A stretch of DNA of 64,000 bases from Chrysomallon squamiferum (Eukaryota; Mollusca; Gastropoda; Neomphalida; Peltospiridae). Shown here piece by piece: positions 44,842 to 58,061 of this stretch. The notes beneath the pieces were generated by a model. The model did not search any database. It saw only the letters and a list, made by a program, of their open reading frames with translations, and was not told where the DNA came from. Positions within the stretch are counted from its first letter, which is position 1, and every line of letters starts with the position of its first letter. The stretch spans positions 10,157,404 through 10,221,403 of the forward strand of contig CM022672.1 of NCBI GenBank assembly GCA_012295275.1, given 5' to 3'. A program made the position numbers and the translations under genes.

Positions 44842-47800
44842 TGTATTTATTTACTTATTTACCTATTTACCTATTTATTTAAATTTTCAAAAATTAATAT
44901 TTTTTTTTATAAATGAAACTTATCTGTTGGTGTAATTATTAATAAATAAACTCTCTACTGTGTGTAGATGACAGAGTTATCATGTAATACTTCTATCCAA
45001 ATTTTTACTTAACTTGAAGTCAAAACCTGATAAGTATTTAAAAATGAACTCTAGAAGAAAGTACTGATTTAATACTAATGGTAAAAACTTCTTTATTTTG
45101 TAAATTCACATATCAGATACTTTTATCATTGTAATCAAAAAGATTACCTCAGTTTTGTAAACTCGAAAAGCAAATACTGTAGTCATGCCAATAATAAAAA
45201 TATTACCTCGTCTTGTGGTTGTGTTGAAAGAGGTGCATAATCCTGGAGCAACATGGCCATATTGAAGTATGTTGATGACAAGTCCCATTTGACACTTTCT
45301 CGAATATCAAGGAAACGATCTAACTTAGACTTGTCAGCACACTGCAGTACATCTAGAGCTCTCTGGTAACAATCTATAGCCTTAAAATGAACAAGAAAAA
45401 AAACCCAACAACTTTATATTAAATAATAAAACATTTTAAACAAATCACTTTTGTGTCGAACTTGATGGTTCTGAGAACAAATTAAAGTATTTTGTTATTG
45501 TGAATTATCAGTCCATCGAAATGTAAACATGGTTCTCACAAGCAGTATTTCAGTTTATCAAAGGCCATGTGCCACATGTAAAACATATCTTTCAATTAAA
45601 CATTATTCTTTTTTTAAATTATTATGATCAAAATGTTAACAATGATGTGGATGAAAGACAATTTACAGCTAAACCCTAGATAATAAACTTAATGGTACCT
45701 GGCACATTAAATACAGAGAGATTTTTTTTTTTTTTTTTTTTTGCTTTAACGTATCATTATGTTTTAAAAGTTAATTTAACTTACTTTTAAATAATACTGT
45801 CGTTCTTTAGCACTGAACTCAGGTCTCTCTTTCTGCAGTGTCTTCTGAGTGTAGCACTGTGCACAGAGTCTCTTTAACCTCCCCTTGTTAGAATGAAGCA
45901 GAGCTTGATTGGCCCTGTCACCCACTGAGGAAAAAGCCTCAATCCCTTTATCAAAACACCTACCACTATTTTCCCACAACTCCTCCATTTTCTCAAGAGG
46001 TACATTTGTTCCTGGAAACACAAGAGGTTTCAGACATAAAAATTATCAAGGTTAGGATGAAAGTTGTCCTAGTGTATTTTGTAACCTTGATTTATATCTA
46101 ACTGGATATAGAAATAAAATTGATTGAATATGAAAATGGGATGGTAACGGAAGACATGAAAATTAGCTTCTGATATTCTGCTTTTTTATCAGTACATAAT
46201 TGTATTGAATGGAACAGACAAAAAGGATGTTCCTGTGTGAGTTTGTCTAGAGGGTTATTATCTTCTAAGACAAGTCCATTAATAAAATATTTTCATTTTC
46301 TTTTTTCTTCCTGCATTAACCTCAGAAATAAAGAATTTCGAACCAACAAACAAAATTCAGTATCTAAGATATGGAAATGGACAGATGAAAATGACAAATT
46401 GATGTCTGTATTAGCATCAGTTAAACCAACCTGACTGCAAGTACACCTGAGCCTGGTTCATGTACCAAACACCAAGTTCATTCATAGAATTTCCAAGTCG
46501 TTTTGTCAGCACTATCCTAGCTTCTTTGCCAACCTTCGTGTCCTTGAAGCAGAGGCCTTGTTCGTAACATCGACTGCTATCTACCAGATTCTGCTCCATA
46601 CTTAATGTCCACACATATACCCAATCAAGTTCTAAAATATAAATTATTTGACAATTGTTTTTAAATATTTATAAAATAAATTCTAGTTCAGTTGTTAAAG
46701 TAGAAGCCTATGGTGTAAAAGCTGACAGGATCAACTTTCATTAGATAACCTTGTCTGCTTTTTCCCTATTCCAACCATAAAAACATCAAACCCTTTTATT
46801 TTATTTTCAACTCTGAAATTAAAATAAACACGTGCCTAAGATTTGGGTTATTTAGTTACAACACTTACTATCAGCTGGGTGAAACTGACAGCATCTAAAT
46901 GAAGTTCTGAAATGTTCAGCTGAAAAAGTAATATTAGTTTAGCACTCTCTAAACTGAATGCGTATTAAAATGAAATACTCAAAAATGTAACAGAAGAGAT
47001 AATAGGCTAGAAAATAAAGGCTACCTGGTATTGAAACAACATTTTTAGCACAGTCTAGTATGGCTGCTTCATCCTCTGACATGTTGTCGTAGTCTCTTCC
47101 ATGTTCCTCAAAACCATTACTAATACGACCCATCACCAGCCTAATATCACCAGCAAGTTCGAGAATTAACGAAAAAAGTTCTTTGTTTTCATCTCCCTTG
47201 CTAGGTATCAGAGCAGACATTGCCTCTGAAAAATTGAAAGGGTAATTTTGTTGCAGCAGTTATAAACTACAGAATTTTTTTTTTTTTTACTGTCAAGGGA
47301 AATTTTAATGATACCACTTATTGTCAAATCTCTAAATCTGCATGATGTTTCTGTTTATAAAGACAGAGAGATACATAAAGTCATTTGAATCATTATATAC
47401 ATCGAGGAATCAAATACTGAATAACCAATTAAATAAAATTAAGAAAATCTATAATAAATTTCAATCAGCATAAAGAAGGTCAAATTAAAAAAAAGAAAAT
47501 CTTATCAAAATATTTTTCATTACATTTTCTGATTTAATGAGAAATCTCTCAAAATATCTTCAAGACATTAATTAAATATATATATATATATATATATATA
47601 CCAAACTGTGAAAATTTTAATTTGAAACAAAAGAAAAGTTACTTACCAAAACAGTGCACAGCAAACCTGACATACTTCAGTGCATTTCCATATTTCTGTG
47701 CTGACAAGTGTGCTTTTGCAAGAGCAAAATATGTCATGGATGATTTCCTCATTAACAGTGCATTTGACAAACATTGCCATGGCTTGTCCATCGGCACCTT

Positions 47801-50800
47801 GGATTTGTGACGAAGAACCTCCAAGGCTTGACCTCCACTGCTGGTACTTTTCAGAGGCTGGTAGTGTAAAGGAATAGCCTGATTTTGATTACAAGGTACT
47901 TGTTCTTCTACTATGGAAGAAGAGTTCTTAGTCATATTATTCTCAGTTTTTTCCTTATAAAGACACTCCAAACCCTGGAATGGAAAGAATAAAAGACCCG
48001 TGAAATAATCTAAAATTTGTATCAGTGAATTACATCTTTGAATTAATGCCATACTGATCAGTGATGTGGACATCCTATCTGTTAAAACATATGTGGCTGT
48101 TTTATGATCAAAGTTATCTCAACATCAGTTCATTAGATAGTGGTTTGTGTTGGCTTGTTAGGTCACATCATCATGTTTTTGTCTCAGTTAATAATCACTG
48201 GATTTTCAAAAAATCATGGTTAATGATGTTCTTTCTCTGGAAATGTGCACACAACAGATTCCATGCTGCTAGTTAATACCTGTAGCCAACAGAGTGGAAT
48301 CAGTCAGTGTCATCAATCATAATTAAGATTGTTATATAAAATACTAATGATCCACTTGTAATAACTGTTATTAAAATGTGTTGAAAGGTCATTAAACATT
48401 CAATAATTTACTCTCTCATATCGCCTAGATAAAAAATGCACAAATGATAATAATTAAGCTTTATTTTTAAAATGTTTAAGTGTCATTAAACATTCATTCA
48501 TTGGTGACAAAAAGTGCATACTTTTCTGATGTGCTTCAGTGCATCATGACATCTCTCCTCGACAGTTCCAGCTATATGGTGAGACTTGACCGTCCTTCTT
48601 ACTCTGTTATTCAGATAAGATTTGTTTACCAGATCATTCATGCCAACCGAGATTTCTGTTCTTGCATCGTTTTCATCATCAGAGGACTAAAAAAATCAGA
48701 AAGAATAAAAATATTTTTATCTCTCTTTAAATTCAATTTATCTTGTATTGAGTTATTTTCTCTTCTGATGAAGCTCAGTTTTACATGTATACTTTGTAAC
48801 ATGGCTGAATTATTAGTTCTAATTATATGTGCAGGTTTGTTATGGAACAAATGAAATAACTGATTAAATGATAGATGTTTAGAGAAATGGTGTAAGTAGA
48901 TAAAATTACCATACAAGATAAAAATCAGTTTAAAGAGATAAAAATGGCAGTTTTATTCTGTTACTTGATAATCACATTTGTGAAGGCATAAAATTCCAAA
49001 ATAATCTGAGAATATTTTCTGGAAGAATGGGCATATTATAAATGATTTTTATTCACTGCTGTTTATTAAAAAGTTAATTTTGACATTACAATGTAGTAAA
49101 CCTTTGTTCCATTTTACTTTTAAATAGCACATTTTTTATATATTTTTAAATATTATTATTTCATGTGAAATATAAGCACTTCTCAATGAAGTTTAAGCTA
49201 GCATATAAAAAGACACTAAATTCAAATACACTCAAAAAAGCTATGTATTTAATATTATGGATTATTGTAATATTAAATACCATTGGTGAATCCTCCGACT
49301 CATCAGATTCTGATTCTGAGTCAGGAACACTCCACACATCATGCACAGAACAATCTGGAACATACAGATCTGACAACAGATAGTTTGCGGATGTACACAC
49401 CTTCAACAGAAAACAAAAGTTATATATACCAAAAGAAATTCCATGTAAATATATATATATATATATATATACACATACATACATACAAACACACACACAT
49501 ATATACATATACAAACACACACACACACACACACACACACAATACATGCTTTTATCTGGAAGGCATTCTGTATATCTGAACCTGGCAAGTGTTTACATGT
49601 CATCCATTTTAAATATAAAAACATAAAGAAAATAGACAATACACAACAGTGGCAATTCTCCAGCAGAATGAATGCCATGCCATGCTTTGAAAGAGTAGTT
49701 CTGGTCTGAAGGACAACACCAGCATGGTGGAAAATAGCATGGTTTTCTTCTTTCCAGATTTCAGGATGCTGGATAATGGTCTGGTACCTGTATATACATA
49801 AGTACTGAGAGGATGCCCACAGGGACAGTGAATGGGTTCTGCCAACAGGTCTTCCTTTTAACACACACACACACACTCACACAGAGCAGTCAGATCATCC
49901 ACAGCTTAACTACATCATGTTTCTTCTTCCCCCGTGGTCTGCCTCATGTTGCGTCTGTAGAAATAAAAGTAATGGGTTCTGCCTCATCAACATCTGTTTC
50001 CTCACAGAAATAAAATAAAGTCTACATCATCAACATCTGTAGAAATAAAATAACGTTTACATCATCATAATCTGTAGAAATAAAATAAAGTCTACTTCAT
50101 CATCAATATATGCAGAAATTAAATAAAGTATAGATCATCATCAACATCTGTAGAAATTAAATAAAGTCTACATCATTATCATCTGAGAAATTAAATAAAG
50201 TCTAATCATCCACAGATGTAAAATAAAAAAGCAAAGTCTACACCATCATCTACAGATGCAAAAATAAAACAGTCTATAAATAGAAATAAAGTCTATAAAT
50301 AAAAAAAGTCTACAGAAATGAAATGTGTTCATCATATATCTATAGATATAAAATAAAAATTAAGAAAAAAACATCTACAAAAATAGAATGTAAAAAGTGA
50401 TATAAAGTCTACATCACCAATGTGTAAAAATAAAATAAAGTCATGATCTTAGGTATCTATAGAAATAGAATGAGTTTATTATGAAATTATATTATCAAAG
50501 AAAAGTATTTAATATTTAATACTGATAATCTGAGAACAATTAGTCCTTATAAGATAATAAAATTATTTATTTTTACTGATTGTTTTCATTTCTTTCATTA
50601 TCTAAGTTATTATCAAATAAACAAGCTGAAAGATTTATTTTTTATTGCTTGACTGAGAATAATTCATTATAAATGATGTTAATAGAAACGTACTTTTATA
50701 TAACCAGTAGGTGTGACCTTCTTTGGTTGCATTTGATTTCAAGAAAGAGAGAATATTTCTGGCAATATCAATTACCAGCTGAGGATCAAATTTACAGTCA

Positions 50801-53800
50801 TCCAAATTTGGAATATCTTCTGTTTTAATCAGCTCATATTTCTGTGGAACAACAAAAAAAAAATTACACATTTAATAAATTTTGTTTCTGATAAGTATTA
50901 CTTTAAACATTTTTATTATGACTACACATACTGATTACCACCAGAAATATTTTCAGTTAAACTAAATTTATAATTCATATTGTTAACATTTTCAAAAACA
51001 TTACAGTAGTAGTTTACAACAACCAATGTTAATAAAAATGTATGTATTAATTTATAAAATTAACATTTTCAATAGCTCCCATACACTAGTTTAAAAATAA
51101 CATTTTAATAAAAATAAATGCAATAAGTTACAATCAATTTTTCCAATAAAATCACACATTTAAATTTTTGACATTCTCAATAAAATACCATCTACTTAAT
51201 TACTAATTAAACACAAATTGTTTAAAAAAAAAAATAATAATAAAATAGAAATTCACTTTTTAATCAATAATATTTTCTATAAAATTACCATTAACAGTTT
51301 TAATAAAAATACAAGTATTAATTTACTGTTAACCATTTTCTACCTGCACAATACCATTCAGATGAAAGCACATGGCCACTTCAGGTACATTACACATTAA
51401 GTTGTCTAGCCAGTAGTCAAGTCCTGTTAGAACATTTATTGGAGTTTTTGAGTCCCTGAATCACAAAATAAATTAACAAATCAGTATTGCATTTTGTGTT
51501 CAGAACACATTTTTAGTTAAAGTTTTATATGAAGACTTAATATTACCAAATTAGATTACAAATGATACATTAATTCAAGGAAGTAATTTTTTTTTTTTTT
51601 TTCAAACTCTATCTTAGTAGTTGTACCCCATTTAAGATTAAAACTTTTTCCAAAGTCATCCAATAATTAATTTTCTGAAATACATTTGCTATGACCTTAC
51701 TTTTTCAAAGGAACATATAATAAACAAAAACAACATATCCAGTTCTCTTTAAAAGGACATTGAAAACACATTCTTGAATCTTTTATTTATCTTTTTAACA
51801 AAAATGATACTTTTAAATTAATGTGACTGAGCATTCAAAAATGCTACACAATAATAAAAGTTTAAACAATAATTTTAGGTATTTTGGTGCTACTTTGGCA
51901 TGTGATCTACATCTTAAAGGGATAGCTGCAGCAAAAAAACTAAAATAAAAGTGTGAAAAGAAAGAATAATTATATTCCTTTAACAGGGAATCTCAGTTTA
52001 TACCAGGCAGGTAAAGTAATACAAGACTTAGCTTGGATCTTAGATAGGAAGATCTTAAAATCTTTTAGGATCAATGCATGACACATATATATACATATAA
52101 GAATATCACATCCAGCAAACTTTATTTCTGAGTAGATATACAATATGACAGTTCATCTGTATTCCACTCTGTGATTTTACTTGTTCATTTACTTTTCAAT
52201 TTCTAAACTAAAGAACCCTTAAGATATTGGCTAAAATGTTTTACAACATGATCAGCAATGACACAAAGGCAGTTTTATTTTTATGAAGAAGTGGCCTTGC
52301 AGATGATGAAGAAAATGTTGCACCATGTCATTGTTGTGGTGGAGAAATGAAGGAAACTTGAAGAAAAGGGAAAAATGGCAAAATCCTGCCAACTTTATGT
52401 TGCAAAACTTGCAGCAGCCTAACTTCAAATTTGTATACTTTTTAGCCTTTGTTCCTATTAATTATAAATATATAATAAAATGAAAATTTGTTTCATTTGT
52501 GCCATGAAAAATATTAATAAAAAAAACAAGAATAAACAAAATAATAATTAAAATAAGCAAGTAGATCACACACTAAAGAAGAATTTACTTGTTGTAGATC
52601 ACATGCCAAAGTAGCACCCTACATTTGTTATTGCAATTACCGAAGCCTAAGGCTGACACAAGGATGTGTTGCTCCACCAAAAATTGGCAAATCACTTCCT
52701 ATTAACATGTGAATATCTTCAAATTTCCATAATATTTCCCTGTCAAACTCACTCTCAGGCTTAAACATTTAAAAGATAATTAAATAATGAATTATGAATA
52801 TATGAATAAAATATAATTATAAATACAGATTTGATTAAAAAGAGTGATGTAAGAAATAGTAATGTTACAGAACACTGGATAAAGAGTGCTGAAATCAAAT
52901 GGTTATTAAAAGAAATATTTTTTAAAAATTGCTAAAAACAATTTTGAGTACATTTATTTTGTTTGGTATTTAAGTTATAAAAGATTTATTTCACATGGAC
53001 AGCTGGGGTTTCTGTTAATCTTTTTTGATTTTTTTTTTAAAGTTTATCTCTGGGTGTGTAATTTCTTTTTAACACAAAACAGTAATTATTAATCAAGTAT
53101 TATAATATATCTAGTTTTTTCTTCCGAAATAAAACATCACTATCTGTGACAGTCATTAACTTTGAATATTAATTTTTAAACTAATGATTCCAAAATATAG
53201 ATATAGGTAAAATCAGATAATTATTAAATAAATATAGGTAAAATCAGATAATTATAAAATAAATATAGGAAAAATCAGATGATTATTAAATAACTTAAGC
53301 ATGGAACTGAAATATACTGATGGTATTTCTGCAGATCAAAAAACTTTAAATTACAAGAATAATTACTGAGAAAAAGACCAATAATAACAAAATGAATTGA
53401 TAGAAATGTTAAATTTTTTTAATTATTATTATTATTATTTTTAATATATATATAGATATATTACCTTGGGTAAAGGATCAGGTACCAGCTCTAGAGGTTC
53501 TCTGTGACTGGTGGGTGGAGATGGTGGGTTTGGTTGTGTCTGCCAAACTAATTCATTTGGATTACAGGTTGCAACCAAACTGTCAGATATGGATTGCACA
53601 TTTTAATATTTATGGCATAATTATGAAGTAAATTAGCTTGGTATAAAGCTTGTTATATTGTTGATGGTGCCAAGTTATCTGTTCCAAACTCTTTACCAAT
53701 TCACATTCTAGGTCACAATTTAAACTTATTAAAATACAGTAATAATAATAATAATAATAAGAAGAATATGATATGATAAATGATACAACATACGAATATA

Positions 53801-56578
53801 TGGCATGATATAATATATGATCAAAACTATAATTTAAATGTATAAAATTATGGTGACATAATAACCAGATATCTTTCAATTACATATTATAATAGTGATA
53901 ATAATTTTAATAATAATAATAATAAAACTATTAATATGAGGTGATAAACTTACCTGTGATATAAAAATTTGGAATACATGTTTCTCTTTTCTAGAGTATT
54001 TCTACTTTTGCTTTGTCTAGGAATACATTTCATCTGAAAGAGAGACAAAAGTAGTTTGATACACAGCACAGATCATTAACCAAAGTTATTATTAACTCAA
54101 GAACGTTTCTAGTTTATATATTTCTTTTCAAAATTAACCTTCTTAAGATACTCTGCATTGGTGACTTCAGATTGATACTGTATACAGTTAAATTTCTCTA
54201 ATTACCTTTCCCTGCATATCTTTGGCAACAATACTGTAGAAAAAATGTCTCAACCAAGTCCATTCTTCCTGAAATATTAGAACAAGCTAATTAATACAAT
54301 ACTCTTTATATATTTGCTTGTATATCTTATATAATTTAATATGTGCCTATTTGCATATTAAAATCAGATTTAGTGTATAAGTTTGTATATCTTTTGTAAA
54401 GTATCTTAACAGACCCCTCTTCTTAAAATACAAAAACAATTCTAATTAATACAACAATTACATTTTTAAGTAATATTTCAATTTGCTGAATTAAAGATTT
54501 AGCATTCATTTTCAGTGCCTATATTAATTAATACTGATTATCACATATAAGCAATCTTAATAATATTTAAACTTTATAAAAATTACAAATACCTACTAAA
54601 ATACAAACATTTTGTTTAAAATCTGAACACAGTGTATTTCATTTTTAATAAGCCATAGAAAACTAAATTTTATAAATCATTAGACATTCGCAGAATTTAA
54701 AAATAATGTAAGAAAAAGAAAAACCTCTTGGTTCCTCAGAAGAAGCTTGTGAATGTCAAATTCATCCAAAAGCAGTGTTTTTCCAATTCGATGTACCATC
54801 ATACTAACATGAGACGATTTGCAAAGAGGCATTTTTAGAAGTTTTTTAATACTCTGAAAATAATTAATAATAATAAGGTCAATCTCAAAATATGAATGTG
54901 ATCAATTTTTAAAGTAATTTGTGACATACAGTGATTTCTTCACTTTATTTATAATTTTATGGTAATACATTTAAGATATGGTTTTTAACGTCTTTACAAA
55001 TTATTATTAAATAAACACAAAATTCACCTTTACAAGCATATAAAAATAAATATCCATTCACATTAGTACATCTAATATTATTTTTAAATAGTCTGGGGTT
55101 GTTATAAAATATTAATATTTAATTACCTGTGATCCACTTACTACATCCACTTCTCCTGTGAGATCAGGAAAATTATTTGCCATCCTAATGCTGCAAATTA
55201 ATAAAGATATTTATTTAGGAAATTTAATTACCTTCTTTTTTTTCAAATCAGAACAAATTATTTTTATATATATATACAGATTTTTTTTTTTTTTAATCTA
55301 TACAAACTTTATAACATTTAAATTTTAAAGGTATCATAAATAAAATTTAATTTAAAAAAGACAAAAATAAATAGAAGTTTTATCAGTTGAAATATATAAA
55401 TTTGTCATTACAATTTTTATAATACGGTATAAGAATATTAATAACATTAAGCACACAATGGAAAGAAAAAGAAAATAAATTATGATTTATCTAAAAATTA
55501 TAATTTTTCTGTGATAGTATGCAAACAGAATTCTTTACTAACATATACAAAGCACTTAGTATCAAAAAAAAAAAAGAAGAAGAAAATTATTGACAAGGAA
55601 CCTATAATAATAAAATTTTTACAAACCTTGAAAATTCAGAATGTTCTTTTTTCCAAGTATAATCTCGAATATACCGTTCCATTCCTGAACTGCTGCGTAA
55701 CCAGTTTGATGGTGGTACATTTAGGTTTGTGTTCAGTCGAAGACGAGAAAAGCCAGTTGACAATGGTATACTGGCACTTGTGTATTTTACAATTGCTGTT
55801 GACTTGATGTCATTGAAACTTTTATCCTTAGGTATCATATCCATGTTCTTGCAGTCATCCATCTAATAATAATAATAATATTAATATTAATAAATAACAA
55901 TAATAATAACTGTAATTGTGAAAAGAGGATTAAATAAAATAATAAACAGTCAACTATAATTATACTATGATATATGATATTATATCATAATATTTCAACA
56001 TCTGTTTCAGTTCACTGTATCTTTTTGGGTAATAATTTTTATTTATTATATACTGGTACAAGGAATGATAGGGACTCTTTCCATAATTTATCTATATTTT
56101 CTAGTAGTCAGTATGTTTAACTTTAAAGTACGTAGCCAACTTCACACTTTATAAGTTTATTTTATCGACACTGTCCTTAACTTTAAGTTAAAGAGCGCCA
56201 GCTGAATTTCAATTGGCGACAGCAACAAAATATGTTATAGCTTTGTATATATAAAACTATACAGATATTAAATAAAGTACTATATTAATTATTTAAACTG
56301 AACACTAACAGTATAATAGTTAGTATAATAATAAAATTAATATCATAAATACGACACCTCATTGAGTCATTCAGTCATCGAGTCATTAACACACTGCCTG
56401 AATCAATCACAGATTCTTTAAAACGTATTTCTCATAATTAAAGTAACAAATAGCAAACAGAGTGCTTTCAAAATAATATATTGTTCTTCTGATTTAGTAT
56501 GGAAGTTGTAAAAGCAAAATTAATTTCAAATTTTAAAAAGAAACAAATAAAATCGCACTAAATGTTTACCATTGACAT
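42631..56578 (-). CDS. EDRF1: EDRF1 orthologue (erythroid differentiation-related factor 1), damaged in the middle
   Basis: Exons: 56578-56570, 55862-55627, 55190-55127, 54853-54725, 54268-54206, 54033-53954, 53579-53465, 52759-52641, 51455-51344, 50841-50694, then a damaged stretch (49942 to about 49600), then 49400-49281, 48686-48522, 47974-47647, 47225-47025, 46919-46869, 46631-46431, 46011-45785, 45380-45207, 44475-44320, 43930-43783, 43370-43154, 42793-42631. Phases agree throughout except across the damaged stretch. Matching blocks to human EDRF1 (1238 aa) include NVPPSNWLRSS, FEDIHMLIGSDLPIFGG, NVLTGLDYWLDNLMCNVPE, KYELIKTEDIPNL, NILSFLKSNATKEGHTYWL, TSANYLLSDLY and YRAATINHRLASLYH. 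The intact exons encode about 1074 residues. EDRF1 is a TPR-containing protein linked to globin expression in vertebrates; its molecular function in invertebrates is not established. The first exon encodes only MSM, so MDDCKN in exon 2 could also be the start. Confidence 0.9.
44490..44880. repeat. Degenerate (TTTA/CTTA)n tetranucleotide tract
   Basis: About 390 bp of TTTA, CTTA and GTTTA tetranucleotide variants immediately after the acceptor of the EDRF1 exon at 44320-44475. Confidence 0.93.
49450..49541. repeat. (AT)n, (CATA)n and (CA)n compound microsatellite
   Basis: Consecutive (TA)n, acatacat and (CA)n runs within the EDRF1 locus, bordering the damaged stretch. The long frames over this area are artefacts. 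Confidence 0.95.
49600..49942 (-). pseudogene. EDRF1: Frame-disrupted central EDRF1 exon sequence
   Basis: Between intact exons ending at 50694 and starting at 49400, about 70 residues of EDRF1 are expected. Pieces appear in the right order but not in one frame. HDVVKL (about 49905-49922) is followed by DLTALCE only after skipping two bases (extra GG at 49899-49900). A (TG)n run (49861-49877) then splits CE from EDL. QNPFTVPVGIL (about 49809-49841) needs a further shift. A weak LLENC match (49652-49666) follows. Flanking exons end in phase 1 and start in phase 0, so skipping the stretch also breaks the frame. I read it as decayed or badly assembled exon sequence. Confidence 0.55.
49945..50460. 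repeat. Degenerate tandem repeat of about 38-48 bp in an EDRF1 intron
   Basis: About ten imperfect copies of a unit like agaaataaaataaagtctac followed by atcatcaacatctgt. Outer copies are shorter and more diverged. It lies directly 5' (in gene sense) of the frame-disrupted EDRF1 segment. Confidence 0.85.
51886..52618. mobile_element. 733-bp DNA-transposon-like element (MITE) with perfect 26-bp terminal inverted repeats
   Basis: 51886-51911 (starting ggtgctactttggcatgtga) is the exact reverse complement of 52593-52618 (ending catgccaaagtagcacc). The interior has no transposase frame that I recognise. A direct sub-repeat gtagatcaca sits inside the right end (about 52560). It lies in an EDRF1 intron, 22 bp from the donor of exon 52759-52641. 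Target-site duplications are not clear. Confidence 0.85.
53198..53296. repeat. Short tandem repeat, three copies of about 30-35 bp
   Basis: Three copies of ataggtaaaatcagataatt followed by attaaataaat lie in the EDRF1 intron between exons 53579-53465 and 52759-52641. Confidence 0.85.
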
Positions 56579-56640
56579 TGTTTACCGGAAATTTCTTCAC
56601 GTCTTAGTCTAGGAAATTGTTGTTTTATTTCCCTCCGTTT
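56579..56640 (-). promoter_or_regulatory. EDRF1 5' end with ETS-type motif
   Basis: Plus-strand accggaaat (56584-56592), a good ETS-family site, lies six bases upstream of the EDRF1 ATG on the opposite strand. There is no TATA box nearby, as expected of a housekeeping promoter. Confidence 0.35.
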
Positions 56641-57937
56641 TTTTGGAGATTCTCATATTTTCTTTACTTTTGCCTAAACTGCCAGTTAGTAAAAATCATT
56701 AGAATTATGGAAATGTTTTAAAAATATATTAATGTTGTGGAGTTTGAATTTGAAAATAATGCAGTCTTTAATTTAACTGTTGTATATTTGTAACTGGTAA
56801 ATATTTTACAGATCAGAAAGAAACGTAATAATAATAATAATAATCAATTACAATTATCATAATATTTATAGCGTGTAGGTTTCCATATTTAAAATAATAA
56901 TAATTCTAAGTAACGTTCAGTTTCTCATATAGCTGGCACAGACTGCTTACTAAACACAAAGTAATTTGGTTCATTATATCTCACAAAATGGGCTGTATAT
57001 ATTGTATATAATGGAACATTTGTTAAATTGATATGACTAACTGCAGAATGCCTATACTCAGAAATTTAATATAAATAAATATAATGTTCATACAAATCTG
57101 AGAATACTGAATAAATATATTGAAACTGCAAAGAAAAGGTAATAAATATTATTTAATAAATAATATCGTATCAATAGTACTGTTAATGGATAACTGTATT
57201 AATTACTTTTAAAATTTGGATAGAGACACTAAATGATATATAAATCCAGTGAAGTAGCGCTGACGATCTCATTCACAGTAATAAATGTTGCGAACCAGCT
57301 GTTAGTAAGTCGTGTGCCATCCATCGTTCTAATTGTCAACTCTGGCTTTAATTCGATTAATAACAAGCCAGTCTGGTGCGTAATGGTTAATGTGTATGAA
57401 TGAATCTAACACATTTCAGTATTCTTGGTTACGGTTTCTGTGCTTTGGCCTTCTACTTCATCTTGACGGAAAACCAAGCTGAACCATGACTCGCAAATTA
57501 GAAAAGATGAGAAATGATCGTTTGTTTCGATATAATTATACATTATATATACAATATATTCGTCCTTAGCAAATATGGTGATTTGTTATACGATTTCTGG
57601 CAACATAAAAGCTGAACATCGAAAAAATAAAAGCTGCTTTTAGACAACATTTGCCAACAGAAAATCTAATTAAATTTTATGTTCAACTTTACGGAAACTG
57701 TCCAGAACAGTTTTTCGACATGGTCGGGAACCAAGTCAGATTGCTACTAGTGTCAAACCAAAGTATATAGGTCCTTATTAATTGTAATCTGTTGTCTTCT
57801 CAGACGTTTAGTTATACGGCAGGTTATTCATAAACATACAAGCAAAACATATGAATTTGAGAAGTTTATTTATATATATTTTTGTAATAGATATTATTAC
57901 TACTATTACTACTACTACTACTACTATCATTATTATT

Positions 57938-57988
<51 letters not shown>

Positions 57989-57992
<4 letters not shown>

Positions 57993-58061
57993 CCGATGGA
58001 AGTGTCCGAGATCAATCGCCAACCATCCATTCCGGCAAAACGTAGAAACATAAATAAAATG
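57989..58061 (+). pseudogene. Relic of a P450 exon (duplicate of exon 5 of the gene at 59.5 kb)
   Basis: The sequence gaccgatggaagtgtccgag, then atcaatcgccaacc and tccggcaaaacgtagaaa parallels the functional exon 5 at about 61266-61329 (gatcgatggaagcgcctgag, atcaataaccaatcc, ttcggcaaaacttagaaa). It carries a one-base deletion after gatggaag and a small deletion later. Similarity continues past the donor into the intron (gtaagtaaaatg has become ataaataaaatg), so it is a genomic duplicate with a destroyed donor, not a retrocopy. A (GT)n run replaces its 5' part. Confidence 0.85.

Noticed and set aside
47622-47877. Plus-strand frames opposite an EDRF1 exon
   Set aside because: Shadows of the minus-strand coding exon 47974-47647.
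49403-49876. 157-codon minus-strand frame
   Set aside because: It crosses (CA)n and (TA)n tracts and runs out of frame relative to the EDRF1 fragments. Only parts of it are relevant, as broken exon sequence.
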